Notes under the pieces: generated by a model
What the model was told of the DNA's origin: nothing
What the model saw: the letters and a program-made list of their open reading frames with translations, nothing else
The model's database searches: none
Assembly (NCBI RefSeq): GCF_009707125.1
Contig: NZ_WLVL01000039.1
Span: 279,953 to 343,952 of the forward strand
Origin: Arsenicicoccus cauae
GTDB lineage: Bacteria > Actinomycetota > Actinomycetes > Actinomycetales > Dermatophilaceae
Reading direction: 5' to 3'
Length of the DNA: 64,000 nucleotides
Program-made: the position numbers and the translations under genes
Shown: in pieces, positions 24,439 to 33,843 of the stretch
Layout of the letters: each line of letters starts with the position of its first letter
Position numbering within the stretch: the first letter of the stretch is position 1

Positions 24439-25487
24439 CGCGGCTGAACCCCCGGAATCGGCGCGTCGGACCCCAGCGTCGTAGGGGTGTCGATCCAGGG
24501 GGTGCCCGCGCACTCGAGTGCCTTGATATCGGCGTCCACCATGATCCGTGCAAGCTCAGGAGTATGGACCTTGGCCTCCCAACCGAGCTTCTCCTTGGCC
24601 TTGGAGGCGTCACCGATCAGCGCGTCCACCTCCGTGGGCCGCAGGTACCGCTCGTCGAAACGCACGTGCTCCCCCCAGTCCAGGCCCGCGTGCTCGAAGG
24701 CCATAGCCAGGAAGTCCTTGACGGTGTGGTCCTGCCCGGTAGCCAGGACGAAGTCCTCGGGCTCGTCGACCTGCAGCATCCGCCACATGCCCTCGACGTA
24801 CTCCGGGGCGTAGCCCCAGTCGCGGACCGAGTCGATGTTGCCCATGTAGAGGTGCTTCTGCTGGCCGGCCTTGATCGCGGCCACCGCGCGGGTGATCTTG
24901 CGCGTCACGAAGGTCTCGCCGCGGCGCGGCGACTCGTGGTTGAAGAGGATCCCGTTGACGGCGAACATGTCGTACGCCTCGCGGTAGTTCTTGGTGATCC
25001 AGTACGAGTAGAGCTTGGCGACCCCGTATGGCGAGCGCGGGTAGAACGGGGTGTCCTCGCCCTGCGGCGGCGGCGTGGCGCCGAACAGCTCGGAGGTCGA
25101 CGCCTGGTAGAAGCGCGGCCGCACACCCGCGACCCGGATCGCCTCCAGCAGACGGATCGACCCCACCCCCGTCGTGTCCGCCGTGTGCTCGGGCTCGTCG
25201 AAGGACACGCGCACGTGGGACTGCGCCGCCAGGTTGTACACCTCGTCGGGGTTGATCTCCCCGACGAGGGTCACGAGCCGCGCGCCGTCGCTGAGGTCGC
25301 CGTAGTGCAGGAACAGCTTGGCGCCCTCGTCGTGGGGGTCCACGTAGAGGTGGTCGATCCGGTGGGTGTTGAAGGTCGAGGCGCGGCGGATGAGCCCGTG
25401 CACCTCGTATCCCTTGCTGAGCAGGAGCTCGGCCAGGTAGGAGCCGTCCTGCCCGGTGATGCCAGTGATGAGCGCGCGCTTGGTCAC
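24435..25487 (-). CDS. gmd: GDP-mannose 4,6-dehydratase
   Basis: 350 residues. [20 protein letters not shown] is the classic Gmd NAD(P)-binding start; [28 protein letters not shown], the Ser/Glu of STSELFG and YXXXK in [10 protein letters not shown] are all present. It makes GDP-4-keto-6-deoxy-D-mannose for the downstream fcl product. The GTG start at 25487 follows GGAAGG. Together with fcl it shows that the polysaccharide contains fucose or a derivative. Confidence 0.95.
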   Translation of the reverse strand: MTKRALITGITGQDGSYLAELLLSKGYEVHGLIRRASTFNTHRIDHLYVDPHDEGAKLFLHYGDLSDGARLVTLVGEINPDEVYNLAAQSHVRVSFDEPEHTADTTGVGSIRLLEAIRVAGVRPRFYQASTSELFGATPPPQGEDTPFYPRSPYGVAKLYSYWITKNYREAYDMFAVNGILFNHESPRRGETFVTRKITRAVAAIKAGQQKHLYMGNIDSVRDWGYAPEYVEGMWRMLQVDEPEDFVLATGQDHTVKDFLAMAFEHAGLDWGEHVRFDERYLRPTEVDALIGDASKAKEKLGWEAKVHTPELARIMVDADIKALECAGTPWIDTPTTLGSDAPIPGVQPR

Positions 25488-25522
25488 GTGGTGCCTTCCG
25501 AGGGGTAGTGGAGCGAAGAAGT

Positions 25523-26791
25523 TCAGTGCGAGTCGGCGAGAGTCGGCGCCGTGACGGCCCGGCGACGCTCGACGAGACCCTGCAGCCACGCCGAGAAGCC
25601 AGAGATGGCCGACGCTGCCGAGAGGTTCGCCGCCGCGAAGCGGGTGGCGGACTCGGCATACCTGCGAGAGCCGTCAGGATCGGCGACAAGCGCTTCGACG
25701 GTGCTCAGCATGAGGGCCGGGTCGCCTGCCGGTATGACGGGCCCGGCGTCCGCCGCCCGCACCTCGTCGGCGCAGGAACCGTCGTCCGATGTCGCGGCCA
25801 CGACGGGACGACCCACGCGGAAGTAGGACGTCAGCTTGCTCGGCACGGCCATCTCCTTGACGCCGGCCTTCTCGTTGACCAGCAGCACGTCTGCGGCCTC
25901 CAGGGCGGCCCGGAACTCGCCGTCCGGCAGCGCCGGGGCAAACGTCAGGTTGGCGCAGCCGGCGCCCAGCTCCTCCAGCCGGGCACGCTGGTTGCCGTCG
26001 CCCACCAGCACGAACATCACGTCCGACTGCTGCTGCTGAGCCAGGCGAGCCGCCTCGACGACGTTCTCCAGGCCCTGCTTGGCGCCCATGTTGCCGGCGT
26101 GCAGCGCGATCGGGCGGTCGGGGTCCCCTGCCAGCGTGGCCCGCATCTGGCGGACATCGACGCCGTGCGGGTCGGTCCGCAGGTGAGCCCAGTTTCGGTT
26201 GACGACCACCTTGCTCCCGTCGACCCCCACCTCCTGCACCACGTAGCGCCGGAACCGCTCGTGGATCACCGACACCCCGTCGGCCAGACCCAGCACACCA
26301 CGCTCCAGGATCTTGAACGCCGCAGCCGCGACCGCGCCGGCGCTCCCCAGCTCGGCCAGCCCGGTGGAGTACATGTCCTGCACCCAGATGGCTGTCTGCG
26401 GGCGCCCTGCCCCAAGTCGGGCTCGGGCCAGGGCGAAGCCGGAGGAGATCAGCGCCGGGCTGACGGTGAGTACGAGGTCGGGCTTGCCCCAGCCGACCAG
26501 GAGGGTGTGCAGACCGAAGGTGAGCTCCATGACGGCCCGCCCGAGCCCAGGGCCACCGTCTGCGCTAGGAATGGTGTGCCACAGACGCGTCACGGGGACT
26601 CCGTCGACGATGTCCTCGCGGCGGCGACCGGAGAATCCGGTGTAGTTGGTCCAGCTGGGGTAGTGAGGGATGCCAGCGATCACGTGGACGTCGTGGCCAA
26701 GGTCGAGGAGCCCCTGGGCAAGGCCAGCGGTGTAGGGCGCGGTTCCGGAGGGCTCCGGCGCATAGTTCAAGCACACGATCAAGATTTGCAT
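25523..26791 (-). CDS. Family 4 glycosyltransferase (WbuB-like)
   Basis: A 422-residue GT-B enzyme. [20 protein letters not shown] and [11 protein letters not shown] match WbuB/WcaI-type glycosyltransferases. The C-terminal nucleotide-sugar domain shows [33 protein letters not shown] and the E-rich segment [18 protein letters not shown]. It acts in the cytoplasm on the lipid-linked repeat unit. Given gmd and fcl just downstream, fucosyl transfer is an attractive but unproven guess. Confidence 0.85.
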   Translation of the reverse strand: MQILIVCLNYAPEPSGTAPYTAGLAQGLLDLGHDVHVIAGIPHYPSWTNYTGFSGRRREDIVDGVPVTRLWHTIPSADGGPGLGRAVMELTFGLHTLLVGWGKPDLVLTVSPALISSGFALARARLGAGRPQTAIWVQDMYSTGLAELGSAGAVAAAAFKILERGVLGLADGVSVIHERFRRYVVQEVGVDGSKVVVNRNWAHLRTDPHGVDVRQMRATLAGDPDRPIALHAGNMGAKQGLENVVEAARLAQQQQSDVMFVLVGDGNQRARLEELGAGCANLTFAPALPDGEFRAALEAADVLLVNEKAGVKEMAVPSKLTSYFRVGRPVVAATSDDGSCADEVRAADAGPVIPAGDPALMLSTVEALVADPDGSRRYAESATRFAAANLSAASAISGFSAWLQGLVERRRAVTAPTLADSH

Positions 26792-26806
26792 GACGGGACA
26801 GCGTCC

Positions 26807-27931
26807 TTAGCTGGTGCGGGTGAGGTGGTTGTAGGAACGCTCGAGCTGCGCGACGACCGGCTCCATGCCGAGCTCGTCCCTGATGGCCGCACGGGCGTTG
26901 CCGCCGCTCTGCGTGCGCAGCGACGGATCGGAGAGAAGCCGGTCCACAGCCATGGCAACCCCGGCGGCGCCCGGGGGTGTGACACTGCCCGCGGCCCGTC
27001 GCTCGACAATGGGTGCCAGGCCGCACGAGTCCGTCACGACCACCGGACGCCCGAGCGACATCGCCTCCAGCACAGTCATGGGATAAGGCTCGTCTACCGA
27101 CGGCAGGACATATATGTCGGCCGCCCGCATCGCAGCTGACGTCTGATGAGGCGGGAGTGGGCCCTCCCAGACGAGTCGATCTCCAAGACCGCTGCGGCTG
27201 ATGGCATCCCTGACCTCCTGGCCCAGCCCCTCGTCCGGACCGACCATCCGAAAGACCACTTCCGGGTAGCGCGGCGCCAGCCTGACCGCCATCTCGACGA
27301 AGTCCAGCGGACGCTTGCGGGCTTGGACCCGGGCGAGGAAGAGGACCTGGGGAGCGCTCCCGGCCGCGGAAGGCAGCGGGGTTGCCGGGGGCAGGTCGAT
27401 TCCGTTGCGCAGATGCTCGAGTCGCAGGGGAGAGGCGACCTCCTGCAAGCCGCGTCGCTCCGCGTCGGTCAGATAGAAGACACGACCGGCTCCACGCAGA
27501 ACACGCCGGGTCATTGTCAGGTCCAGCGGGCGCGCCAATGGGTTCCCGGACGGCACGACCATGCCGTGGGTCTGCAGGACGTACGGCTGTCGACCCAGGT
27601 GCGTAGCCAGTGCCGCGGGCAGCGTGACCAGGTCACGGGCTAGATGAACATGCACCGCGTCCGCCCTGCGCGCCGCCCGGGCGACGAAGGAGACGAGGCC
27701 TGGACTGGACAACCCGTGGAAGCTGCCGGGGACTGGGGCGACCGCTCGGAACAGTCGAACCCTGACGCCCTCCACCTCGCTCGGCATCGCGTCATAGCCC
27801 CAGCTACCGGCGGCCAGAACCACATCGTGGCCCGCCTCTCGCAGCGCCCGGCACTGGGCAAGGGCTACCCGAGTGGGGCCGCCGTACTCGCCCTTCGGAC
27901 TGACGAGGGAGACGACCTGGAGCACCCTCAC
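26807..27931 (-). CDS. Family 4 glycosyltransferase
   Basis: A 374-residue GT-B enzyme. The N-terminal domain has EYGGPTRVALAQCRALREAG and HVHLARDLVTLPAAL. The C-terminal domain has FLARVQARKRPLDFVEMAV, FRMVGPDEG and PSVDEPYPMTVLEAMSLG, the last with the EX7E-like acidic residues of GT4. It starts at GTG (27931), overlapping the acetyltransferase stop by four bases (GTGA). The neighbours suggest it adds one sugar of the repeat unit. Confidence 0.85.
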   Translation of the reverse strand: MRVLQVVSLVSPKGEYGGPTRVALAQCRALREAGHDVVLAAGSWGYDAMPSEVEGVRVRLFRAVAPVPGSFHGLSSPGLVSFVARAARRADAVHVHLARDLVTLPAALATHLGRQPYVLQTHGMVVPSGNPLARPLDLTMTRRVLRGAGRVFYLTDAERRGLQEVASPLRLEHLRNGIDLPPATPLPSAAGSAPQVLFLARVQARKRPLDFVEMAVRLAPRYPEVVFRMVGPDEGLGQEVRDAISRSGLGDRLVWEGPLPPHQTSAAMRAADIYVLPSVDEPYPMTVLEAMSLGRPVVVTDSCGLAPIVERRAAGSVTPPGAAGVAMAVDRLLSDPSLRTQSGGNARAAIRDELGMEPVVAQLERSYNHLTRTS

Positions 27932-28464
27932 GCGAAACGCACCTCCGCCCGAGGTGCGACCACACGGGCACCCGGCTCGACGTCCTTGACCACCAGCGCG
28001 GTGGCCCCGACGACGGAGTCACAACCCACCGTGACGCCTCTCAGGACGGTCGCCCGAGCCGCGATCCATGCTCCGTCCTCGACGCGGATCGGGGCGTTGT
28101 CGAACTCGAACGCCGGATTGTCGGCCTGGTGGCTTCCAGTGCACAGCAGGACCCCCTGGGAGATGCACACGTCGTCGCCGATCGAGATGGGCTCGAGGTT
28201 GAGCAGCCAGGCACCGACGCCGATCCAACAGTCGTTGCCGATCCGCAACTTCCACGGCCAGTGGATCCGGACGTCGTGCCGCAGGAGCACACCTGTGCCG
28301 ATCTCGGCGCCGAAGGCACGCAGGGCGCGCACTCGCAACGAGCTTGGTATGACGACGGAGCGCAGAATCGGCTCGACCAGCACCCAGAGCGCGCAAACCG
28401 GCAACGGCTTGCCCTTGTCGTATCCGAATCCGGTGAAGGTCGACAGGCGACGGCGAACGGGCAC
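27928..28464 (-). CDS. WcaF-type sugar O-acetyltransferase (hexapeptide repeat)
   Basis: 178 residues in the left-handed beta-helix acetyltransferase fold, most like WcaF from colanic acid clusters: FGAEIGTGVLLRHDVRIHWP, RIGNDCWIGVGAWLLNL, SIGDDVCISQGVLLCTGSHQ (with the catalytic-type His) and VTVGCDSVVGATALV. It starts at GTG with GGAG eight bases upstream. It is the first gene of the minus-strand block that runs through both glycosyltransferases to gmd-fcl, and it probably acetylates a sugar of the polymer. Confidence 0.87.
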   Translation of the reverse strand: MPVRRRLSTFTGFGYDKGKPLPVCALWVLVEPILRSVVIPSSLRVRALRAFGAEIGTGVLLRHDVRIHWPWKLRIGNDCWIGVGAWLLNLEPISIGDDVCISQGVLLCTGSHQADNPAFEFDNAPIRVEDGAWIAARATVLRGVTVGCDSVVGATALVVKDVEPGARVVAPRAEVRFA

Positions 28465-28836
28465 GGGCAGCTCCTTGCATTCGCAGAGTGGTCGGTGGAG
28501 GAGGTCGGTGCGGGGGGCGGACGCCTGCAGGTTGCGCTCAGGCTAACCAACCAATTCGACCATCACCGAAAGCCATCTTGCACCGACTTGCCGAAACTAC
28601 TTCAGGTATCGAGGGTTCTACTCTGAGTAACGAATTGAGGCGATCACTGATGTGCGGGCCAACTCTATGGTCGACCCAGGAAGCCAGTTGCGCCAATCGT
28701 GCCTTCGACTGGCTCATGGTCCGCTAGCGTCACCTAGGGTTGGGCGTTCATCGTCGACTCACACAGGTTGCACCCGACCCTGTCGCTGAGGTCGGCAGGC
28801 AGGTTCGATCATCAACGACGTCGAGGACACCATCGC
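28465..28836. other. Divergent intergenic region inside polysaccharide cluster
   Basis: 372 bp without a gene, between the divergent acetyltransferase and Wzz-like genes. It is visibly richer in A+T than the surroundings, as expected for a region holding two promoters. I could not pick convincing -35/-10 pairs or a clear operator. Confidence 0.4.
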
Positions 28837-30150
28837 ATGCACTTTCGGGACTACGTGGACGTGCTACGTCGGCAACGTGTCGTCATTCTGTTGTGCGCAG
28901 TTCTGGGCATGGCCGCGCCACTCGTCGCGGCTCTCGGCACAGCCCCCGAGTACACAGCATCAACCGAACTCATGTTCTCGGTGACTGCCGGGAACTCAGC
29001 CACCGACCTCAACCAGGCTGCGACCTACCTCGAGCGATCGATGGCGTCGTACTCCAAGTTGGCGACCACGCCTCTCATCCTGGACCCCGTCCGCGAACGG
29101 CTGGGCCTGTCATCGTCCGTGGCCGACCTTCAGGAGCGAGTCACAGCCACGGCTCCCACCGGCACCATCCTCCTCGACATCGAGGCCCGGGCCGGAACGG
29201 CTCAGGAGGCGGCCGATCTCGCCAACGCGGTGGGCCAGGAGATGATCTCGGCTGTGTCGCGACTGTCGCCGGCGGACGCCAAGGGCTCCCAGACCTTCAA
29301 GGCGGCCGTCGTCGACCGGGCAGAACTACCGCGGCAGGAGGCTGGCCAACCAGCCTGGACGCTGGCGGCAGCAGGTCTCCTGCTGGGCGCCCTGCTCGGC
29401 GCGCTGCTCGCATTCCTCGTCGAAAGCCTCGACCCGCGGGCGCGCACCCGCGATCAGATCGCTGACGCCGCTGGTGAGCAGCCGCTGGGCGTGATGAGCG
29501 CACAACGCGTCGCTCGCCCAGACCACGGCCGGAGACACGCCAGGGCTGCGGACTCCAATGCGGTCGGCCTGATCACCAACGCTATCGACGCCCTCTCGGG
29601 ACATGACGAGCGCTGCATCTGCGTCACGGCGCTGACCTCACGGGTTCCGGTCACAGGTCCCGCGATACAGTTGGCCAACCACATGGCCCGCAGCGGACGC
29701 CGCGTGGTCCTGCTCGATGCGAACCCTGGCGGCGAGGACCTGGCCGGGTCGCTGGGCCTCCCCGTACGAAAGGGCCTAACAGACGTCCTCGCAGCTTCCC
29801 TCGATGACTGGAGCGATGCCATTCACCTGGGGTCTCCAGGCCTCCCTGACATCGTGCCCCTCGGAACCGGCAAGCCGGAACACATCGACTTCGTGAGCGC
29901 AGCACGTGCGGCCCAGCTCGTGGAGTCGCTCTTGGAGCGTTACGACACGGTGTTGATCGATGCCGGCGCATCTGACCATGCTGCCGCCGAGACATTTGCA
30001 CAGGTGTCGCGGGCCACGTTGGTGCTGGTGGAGATCGGGCGTTCCCGCAAGGCCACGATCAAGGAGACGCTGCGCCGATACCGCGGACTAGGGGTCCGCA
30101 GCCTGGGCGTCGTCGGCGTGGCCCCACGCGGGTTGAGCCGATTCATGTGA
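28837..30150 (+). CDS. Wzz/Wzc-like polysaccharide chain-length protein, degenerate kinase half
   Basis: 437 residues. Two membrane helices (~17-37 and ~172-195) bracket a Wzz-type domain (EYTASTELMFSV, ATYLERSMASY, ARAGTAQEAADLANAV). The cytoplasmic half resembles a BY-kinase domain: RRVVLLDANPGGEDLAGSLG matches the Walker A' region and DTVLIDAGASD Walker B. The Walker A position, however, reads TSRVPVTGP and lacks GKS/T, and there is no C-terminal Tyr cluster. It probably sets chain length but cannot be expected to bind ATP normally. It heads the plus-strand block. Confidence 0.75.
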   Translation: MHFRDYVDVLRRQRVVILLCAVLGMAAPLVAALGTAPEYTASTELMFSVTAGNSATDLNQAATYLERSMASYSKLATTPLILDPVRERLGLSSSVADLQERVTATAPTGTILLDIEARAGTAQEAADLANAVGQEMISAVSRLSPADAKGSQTFKAAVVDRAELPRQEAGQPAWTLAAAGLLLGALLGALLAFLVESLDPRARTRDQIADAAGEQPLGVMSAQRVARPDHGRRHARAADSNAVGLITNAIDALSGHDERCICVTALTSRVPVTGPAIQLANHMARSGRRVVLLDANPGGEDLAGSLGLPVRKGLTDVLAASLDDWSDAIHLGSPGLPDIVPLGTGKPEHIDFVSAARAAQLVESLLERYDTVLIDAGASDHAAAETFAQVSRATLVLVEIGRSRKATIKETLRRYRGLGVRSLGVVGVAPRGLSRFM

Positions 30151-30169
30151 TGACCAGCGCGGTGGCACG

Positions 30170-31516
30170 ATGAGCCCGCAGCCCCTGGCGATCACCATCA
30201 TGGTGATCACGCTCATGCTGGGCCTCCTCGGAATCCTCTACTTCCACCGTCGCGGTGGAGACGGGATGTGGCTTCGGCAGATTCTTGTCGCCGATTTTGT
30301 CGTCTCCTACCCGATCTCCGGCTTGGTCCACGTCTGGCCACTTTCCACAGATCGGGGCTACTACGACGCCATCGCAGGCGGGGTTCCGGGCGCCACCACG
30401 GGGCTCGTTCGTGCCGCGGTTGCGTGCTTGCTGGCGGAGTTGACGCTCATGATCGCGCTTGCCGCCTTTGCCCGGCCCCCCGCGACCCGCGGACGCCCCG
30501 TCTGGGCATGGGCGCAGCGAGACAGGGTGCTGGCCTCACTCATGGGTGCGGCCCTCGCATCCGCTGCCGGATTCGCCTTGCTTCGCGTGATGAGACATGC
30601 ATCCGCACTTAACGCCGAGCGAGTGGTAGAGGTCCCACCTGGGGAAGCGCGGTACGTCTTCCTTGCGAGCTGGTTCCCCTGGGCCGTGACACTTCTGGCT
30701 CTCGTCATCACATCACGTCGTACCACGCCTGCCTCAACCGTCTGGAACGCCCTTGTCCTCACCGGCGCCATGGGGGGTGTCTTCTTCTCATTCGCATGGA
30801 GCGGCGGCCGGGCCGAAACCATGGTTTATGGCATTCCCATCATCGCGCTTCTGCTCCCGCGCCTCAAGGTGCTGCGCGCGCCCTACGCCATAGGCGGAGC
30901 CATCCTGGGAGCCCTCTTCATCATGTCCAAGACGCTTGCGCGGACCAAGGATTTCGAGGTGTGGGGACTGCTGGACTGGCAGTGGGGTCGCTTTTCCATG
31001 GTGGCGTGGGCGGATGACTACGCCCGAACCTTCGGGTATGTCGGCGGAGAGACCTTGGCCAATGGCTATCTGAATGTGCCATGGGCCATAGCTCACTTCG
31101 TCGGACTCGCGCCTCCGATGGAGGGCGTGAGGTCAATCGTCCAGCTATCTGGGTCTGCTTTCGTCGGCGATACTGAAAAGACGCACATAGTCCCCGGCAT
31201 GGTGTCTGAGCTCTACATCAATTTTGGCCTACCTGGTGTCATCGTCGGCCATGTCATCCTCGGCGTGGTGGCATCACTGGTCGCCGACTGGTTCCGGGAC
31301 GCCGCGGGCGAGATGGAGAAGGTTCTCGCCGCTTATCTGGGTTCAGTGATCCTGTTCGAGACCGTCGTCGCGCAGAGCGGCGCTTTTCTCCCCTATGCCA
31401 TTCAGAGCGGGTTGCCGTTGTGGGGGTTCTGGCTCATCGAACGAGCCCGACGACGCGCTGCGACCCGCGATCACGACACCTCCTCCATATCCGACCGCAC
31501 CCTTCTGAGGAGCTGA
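30170..31516 (+). CDS. O-antigen/polysaccharide polymerase-like membrane protein (Wzy-like)
   Basis: A 448-residue protein with about ten to twelve hydrophobic segments, a large loop around residues 250-340 (ARTKDFEVWGLLDWQWGRFS, TEKTHIVPGMVSELYINFG) and a basic C-terminus. Topology and context, between the chain-length protein and a glycosyltransferase, point to the Wzy polymerase that joins repeat units at the outer face of the membrane. Wzy proteins share little sequence, so the call rests on position and hydropathy. Confidence 0.65.
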   Translation: MSPQPLAITIMVITLMLGLLGILYFHRRGGDGMWLRQILVADFVVSYPISGLVHVWPLSTDRGYYDAIAGGVPGATTGLVRAAVACLLAELTLMIALAAFARPPATRGRPVWAWAQRDRVLASLMGAALASAAGFALLRVMRHASALNAERVVEVPPGEARYVFLASWFPWAVTLLALVITSRRTTPASTVWNALVLTGAMGGVFFSFAWSGGRAETMVYGIPIIALLLPRLKVLRAPYAIGGAILGALFIMSKTLARTKDFEVWGLLDWQWGRFSMVAWADDYARTFGYVGGETLANGYLNVPWAIAHFVGLAPPMEGVRSIVQLSGSAFVGDTEKTHIVPGMVSELYINFGLPGVIVGHVILGVVASLVADWFRDAAGEMEKVLAAYLGSVILFETVVAQSGAFLPYAIQSGLPLWGFWLIERARRRAATRDHDTSSISDRTLLRS

Positions 31517-31518
31517 CC

Positions 31519-32424
31519 GTGCCCAAGTGGTCCGTCATCATTCCCGTTCGCAACGGTCAGGAGCACCTTGAGCGTGCCTTGACCAGCGTGCTCAAGACCC
31601 TCCCTCACGACGCCGAGGTCCGGATCATGGACGACGGGAGCACGGACCGGACGCCAGACATCTTGGCCGCGGTGCAGGGCCGCGATCCTCGGGTACTCGT
31701 TCACCGTCATTCCGAAGCGCAGGGCGTTGCCCGAAGCCTCAACGAGCTGGCAGGGTTTGGCGACTCCGAGTTCCTCGCCAGGATGGACGCCGATGACGTG
31801 GCACTGCCCGGACGCTGGACTCGCGGCGAGTCATTGCTTCGATCAGCCGACATGGCCTTCACGACCGTCGTGTTCGTTGATGAGCGAGGTCGCCCGAGAG
31901 GTGCGGACCAGCCTGGATACCTGAGCGCCGCCGCAACGCCCCTGCACCTTCTGCTCGGCTGCTGCTTGGTTCACCCCACCGCCATGATGCGGCGATCAGC
32001 GTTCGACGAATCCGGTGGCTACGCGGACACCAAGGCGGAGGACTACGAGTTGTGGTTGAGGGCTTCCTGCGCAGGCCAGCGACTGGTGCGATCCTCAGTC
32101 CCCGGTCTCCTGTATCGCAGGCACCCTGGCCAGGTCACGCTGCAACAGCCGTGGATGGACGAGGGCACCGACAGCCCTCTGTGGACCGCCTACCAGGTCG
32201 CCGCATCAACCGTCCTCGACGTCTCGCCGTCCGCCCTACGAGACTTCTTCACTGCGGCCCTTCACCGTGGACCTGTTCCCCAAGAGGTTGGCCCAGCCAT
32301 CACGCAGGTCGGCATGGCTCTCCGCTCGGCGGCCGAACGGCTCCAACCGATCGACCGCCTGTTGTTCACCTGGCGGCTGAACCGCCAGCTGGGTCGCATG
32401 CAGGCCCGGCTCGACCTCAGCTGA
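31519..32424 (+). CDS. Family 2 glycosyltransferase
   Basis: A 301-residue GT-A enzyme. WSVIIPVRNGQEHLERAL is the standard GT2 start, RIMDDGSTDRTPDIL binds the nucleotide, LARMDADDVALPGRW holds the DXD metal site, and AEDYELWLRASCAG is the acceptor-side ED motif. It starts at GTG two bases after the polymerase stop, with GAGGAG upstream. Its last 8 bp overlap tail-to-tail with the flippase gene on the other strand. Confidence 0.88.
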   Translation: MPKWSVIIPVRNGQEHLERALTSVLKTLPHDAEVRIMDDGSTDRTPDILAAVQGRDPRVLVHRHSEAQGVARSLNELAGFGDSEFLARMDADDVALPGRWTRGESLLRSADMAFTTVVFVDERGRPRGADQPGYLSAAATPLHLLLGCCLVHPTAMMRRSAFDESGGYADTKAEDYELWLRASCAGQRLVRSSVPGLLYRRHPGQVTLQQPWMDEGTDSPLWTAYQVAASTVLDVSPSALRDFFTAALHRGPVPQEVGPAITQVGMALRSAAERLQPIDRLLFTWRLNRQLGRMQARLDLS

Positions 32425-33781
32425 GGGCCAGAACGACCGCAGCAGCAAGTCCCGAGAGAGCGCACGCCGCGAGCACCGGAGCGGCCGCTCCTCGGGGCCG
32501 GCTCATGCCATAACACACCAACAACACCATGAGTTCTTTGCCCACGACGACGGCTGCGGCCCCCGTCAGGCTGTGCAGGGCGACATAACCTGTCACCGGC
32601 GCACAACAGATGGCCAGCAAGGCCGGGACGATCGATGCTCGGGTGTTTTGCTCATAGATGGACAGCATCTGAAGGCATAGGGAAACGGCATAGGGGATCG
32701 TCGCCACCGCCAGCATAGGGACCGCCACCAGCGTTGGCTCCCACCTCTCACCCAGGAACGGGCGAAACAGGAAGTCCACGATGACCGTCATCATCAGCAC
32801 GGCGCATACGGCGGCTCCGGCGCTGATCAATCCGATCCTGCGCACGTCGAGCGCCTGCCGATCAGGGTCCTCGTGCTTCACCACCGACGCGCGCAGATAG
32901 TTGGCGGTGGCAGAGGACAAGGCATCGCCAGGACTTCGCCCCATGGCCGACGCCGTGGAGTACAGACCGAGCACACTGGTGCCCGCAAAGGTTCCGATGA
33001 AGACCCGTTCGAGCTGTCCTTGGGTCCATCCCAGGACCCCCAAGAGACTGAGCCCAGCGACCTCCCCCCGAGGACGCCCCTCTCCCTGCCGCTGTTCGAT
33101 GCGGATCGACCTGGCCGCCCGGTGGGCGAGCAAGAGGAACAATGACTCGGTGACAACCAAGTGAGCCGCCATCGCCAGGGACGAGTGCAAGGTGATGACG
33201 ATGCTGAAGGAGACCATCAGCCCCACTACCGCCGCCAGCAGCTGATAGCGAGCCAGGGCCTTCCACCGGTGCCCGTACTGCATCTTCCCGACAGGGACGA
33301 TCCCGGCTGTGGTGATGAATGGGACAAGGACCATGGGCGACAGTGCGATGACGTAGGACCCCAGGTGCGGTGTGCGGAGGCACAGAACTATCAAGACCGC
33401 CGCCATGAAAGCCGCCCCGAACCACGCAGCAATAGCTCCCAGCCTCCGCACCGCCCGAGTGTCCCGCTCGTTGGTGAGAGACATGACGATCTGGTTTCGC
33501 AGCGCGTTCTCAGCGAGTGCCTGGTAGAAGGTGTATGCCAGGGCCACCCAGCTGTAGATCCCGACGATGCCTGGGTTCGTAAACTTCGCGAAAGTGATCA
33601 TGATGATCGCGTTCGCAAGGCGAGGCAATGCGCGCTCCATCGTCGCCCAGAACAACGGGACAACCGCTTTCAGGCGCCTAAGGGCAGCCGAGTCGTGACG
33701 ATGTCTGCCGACGTAAGCGCGCGGACCGTTACCTTCACGCAGTCCGCGCGGAGCTCGTCGACGCGAGTCAGTATCGAGCAC
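32417..33781 (-). CDS. Wzx-like polysaccharide flippase (MOP superfamily)
   Basis: A 454-residue protein with about 12 membrane helices, of the polysaccharide-biosynthesis flippase family that moves lipid-linked repeat units across the membrane. The N-terminal ~40 residues are basic and cytoplasmic. ALPRLANAIIMITFAKFTNP is the typical first-helix region and FAGTSVLGLYSTASAM the mid-protein signature. It starts at GTG (33781); an internal ATG (MERALPRLANA) is possible. Only 62 bp separate it from the sugar transferase upstream. Confidence 0.8.
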   Translation of the reverse strand: MLDTDSRRRAPRGLREGNGPRAYVGRHRHDSAALRRLKAVVPLFWATMERALPRLANAIIMITFAKFTNPGIVGIYSWVALAYTFYQALAENALRNQIVMSLTNERDTRAVRRLGAIAAWFGAAFMAAVLIVLCLRTPHLGSYVIALSPMVLVPFITTAGIVPVGKMQYGHRWKALARYQLLAAVVGLMVSFSIVITLHSSLAMAAHLVVTESLFLLLAHRAARSIRIEQRQGEGRPRGEVAGLSLLGVLGWTQGQLERVFIGTFAGTSVLGLYSTASAMGRSPGDALSSATANYLRASVVKHEDPDRQALDVRRIGLISAGAAVCAVLMMTVIVDFLFRPFLGERWEPTLVAVPMLAVATIPYAVSLCLQMLSIYEQNTRASIVPALLAICCAPVTGYVALHSLTGAAAVVVGKELMVLLVCYGMSRPRGAAAPVLAACALSGLAAAVVLALS

Positions 33782-33843
33782 GTAAGGAGCCTTCGATCGG
33801 TGGAGTCTTCACTCGTGATCCGGATACCGGCGCTGGCACCAGG

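Noticed and set aside
28465..28836. Promoter pairs in the divergent polysaccharide intergenic region
   Set aside because: Candidate TTGCAC and TTGCCG hexamers lack a partner at a normal spacing, so I list the region without promoter calls.
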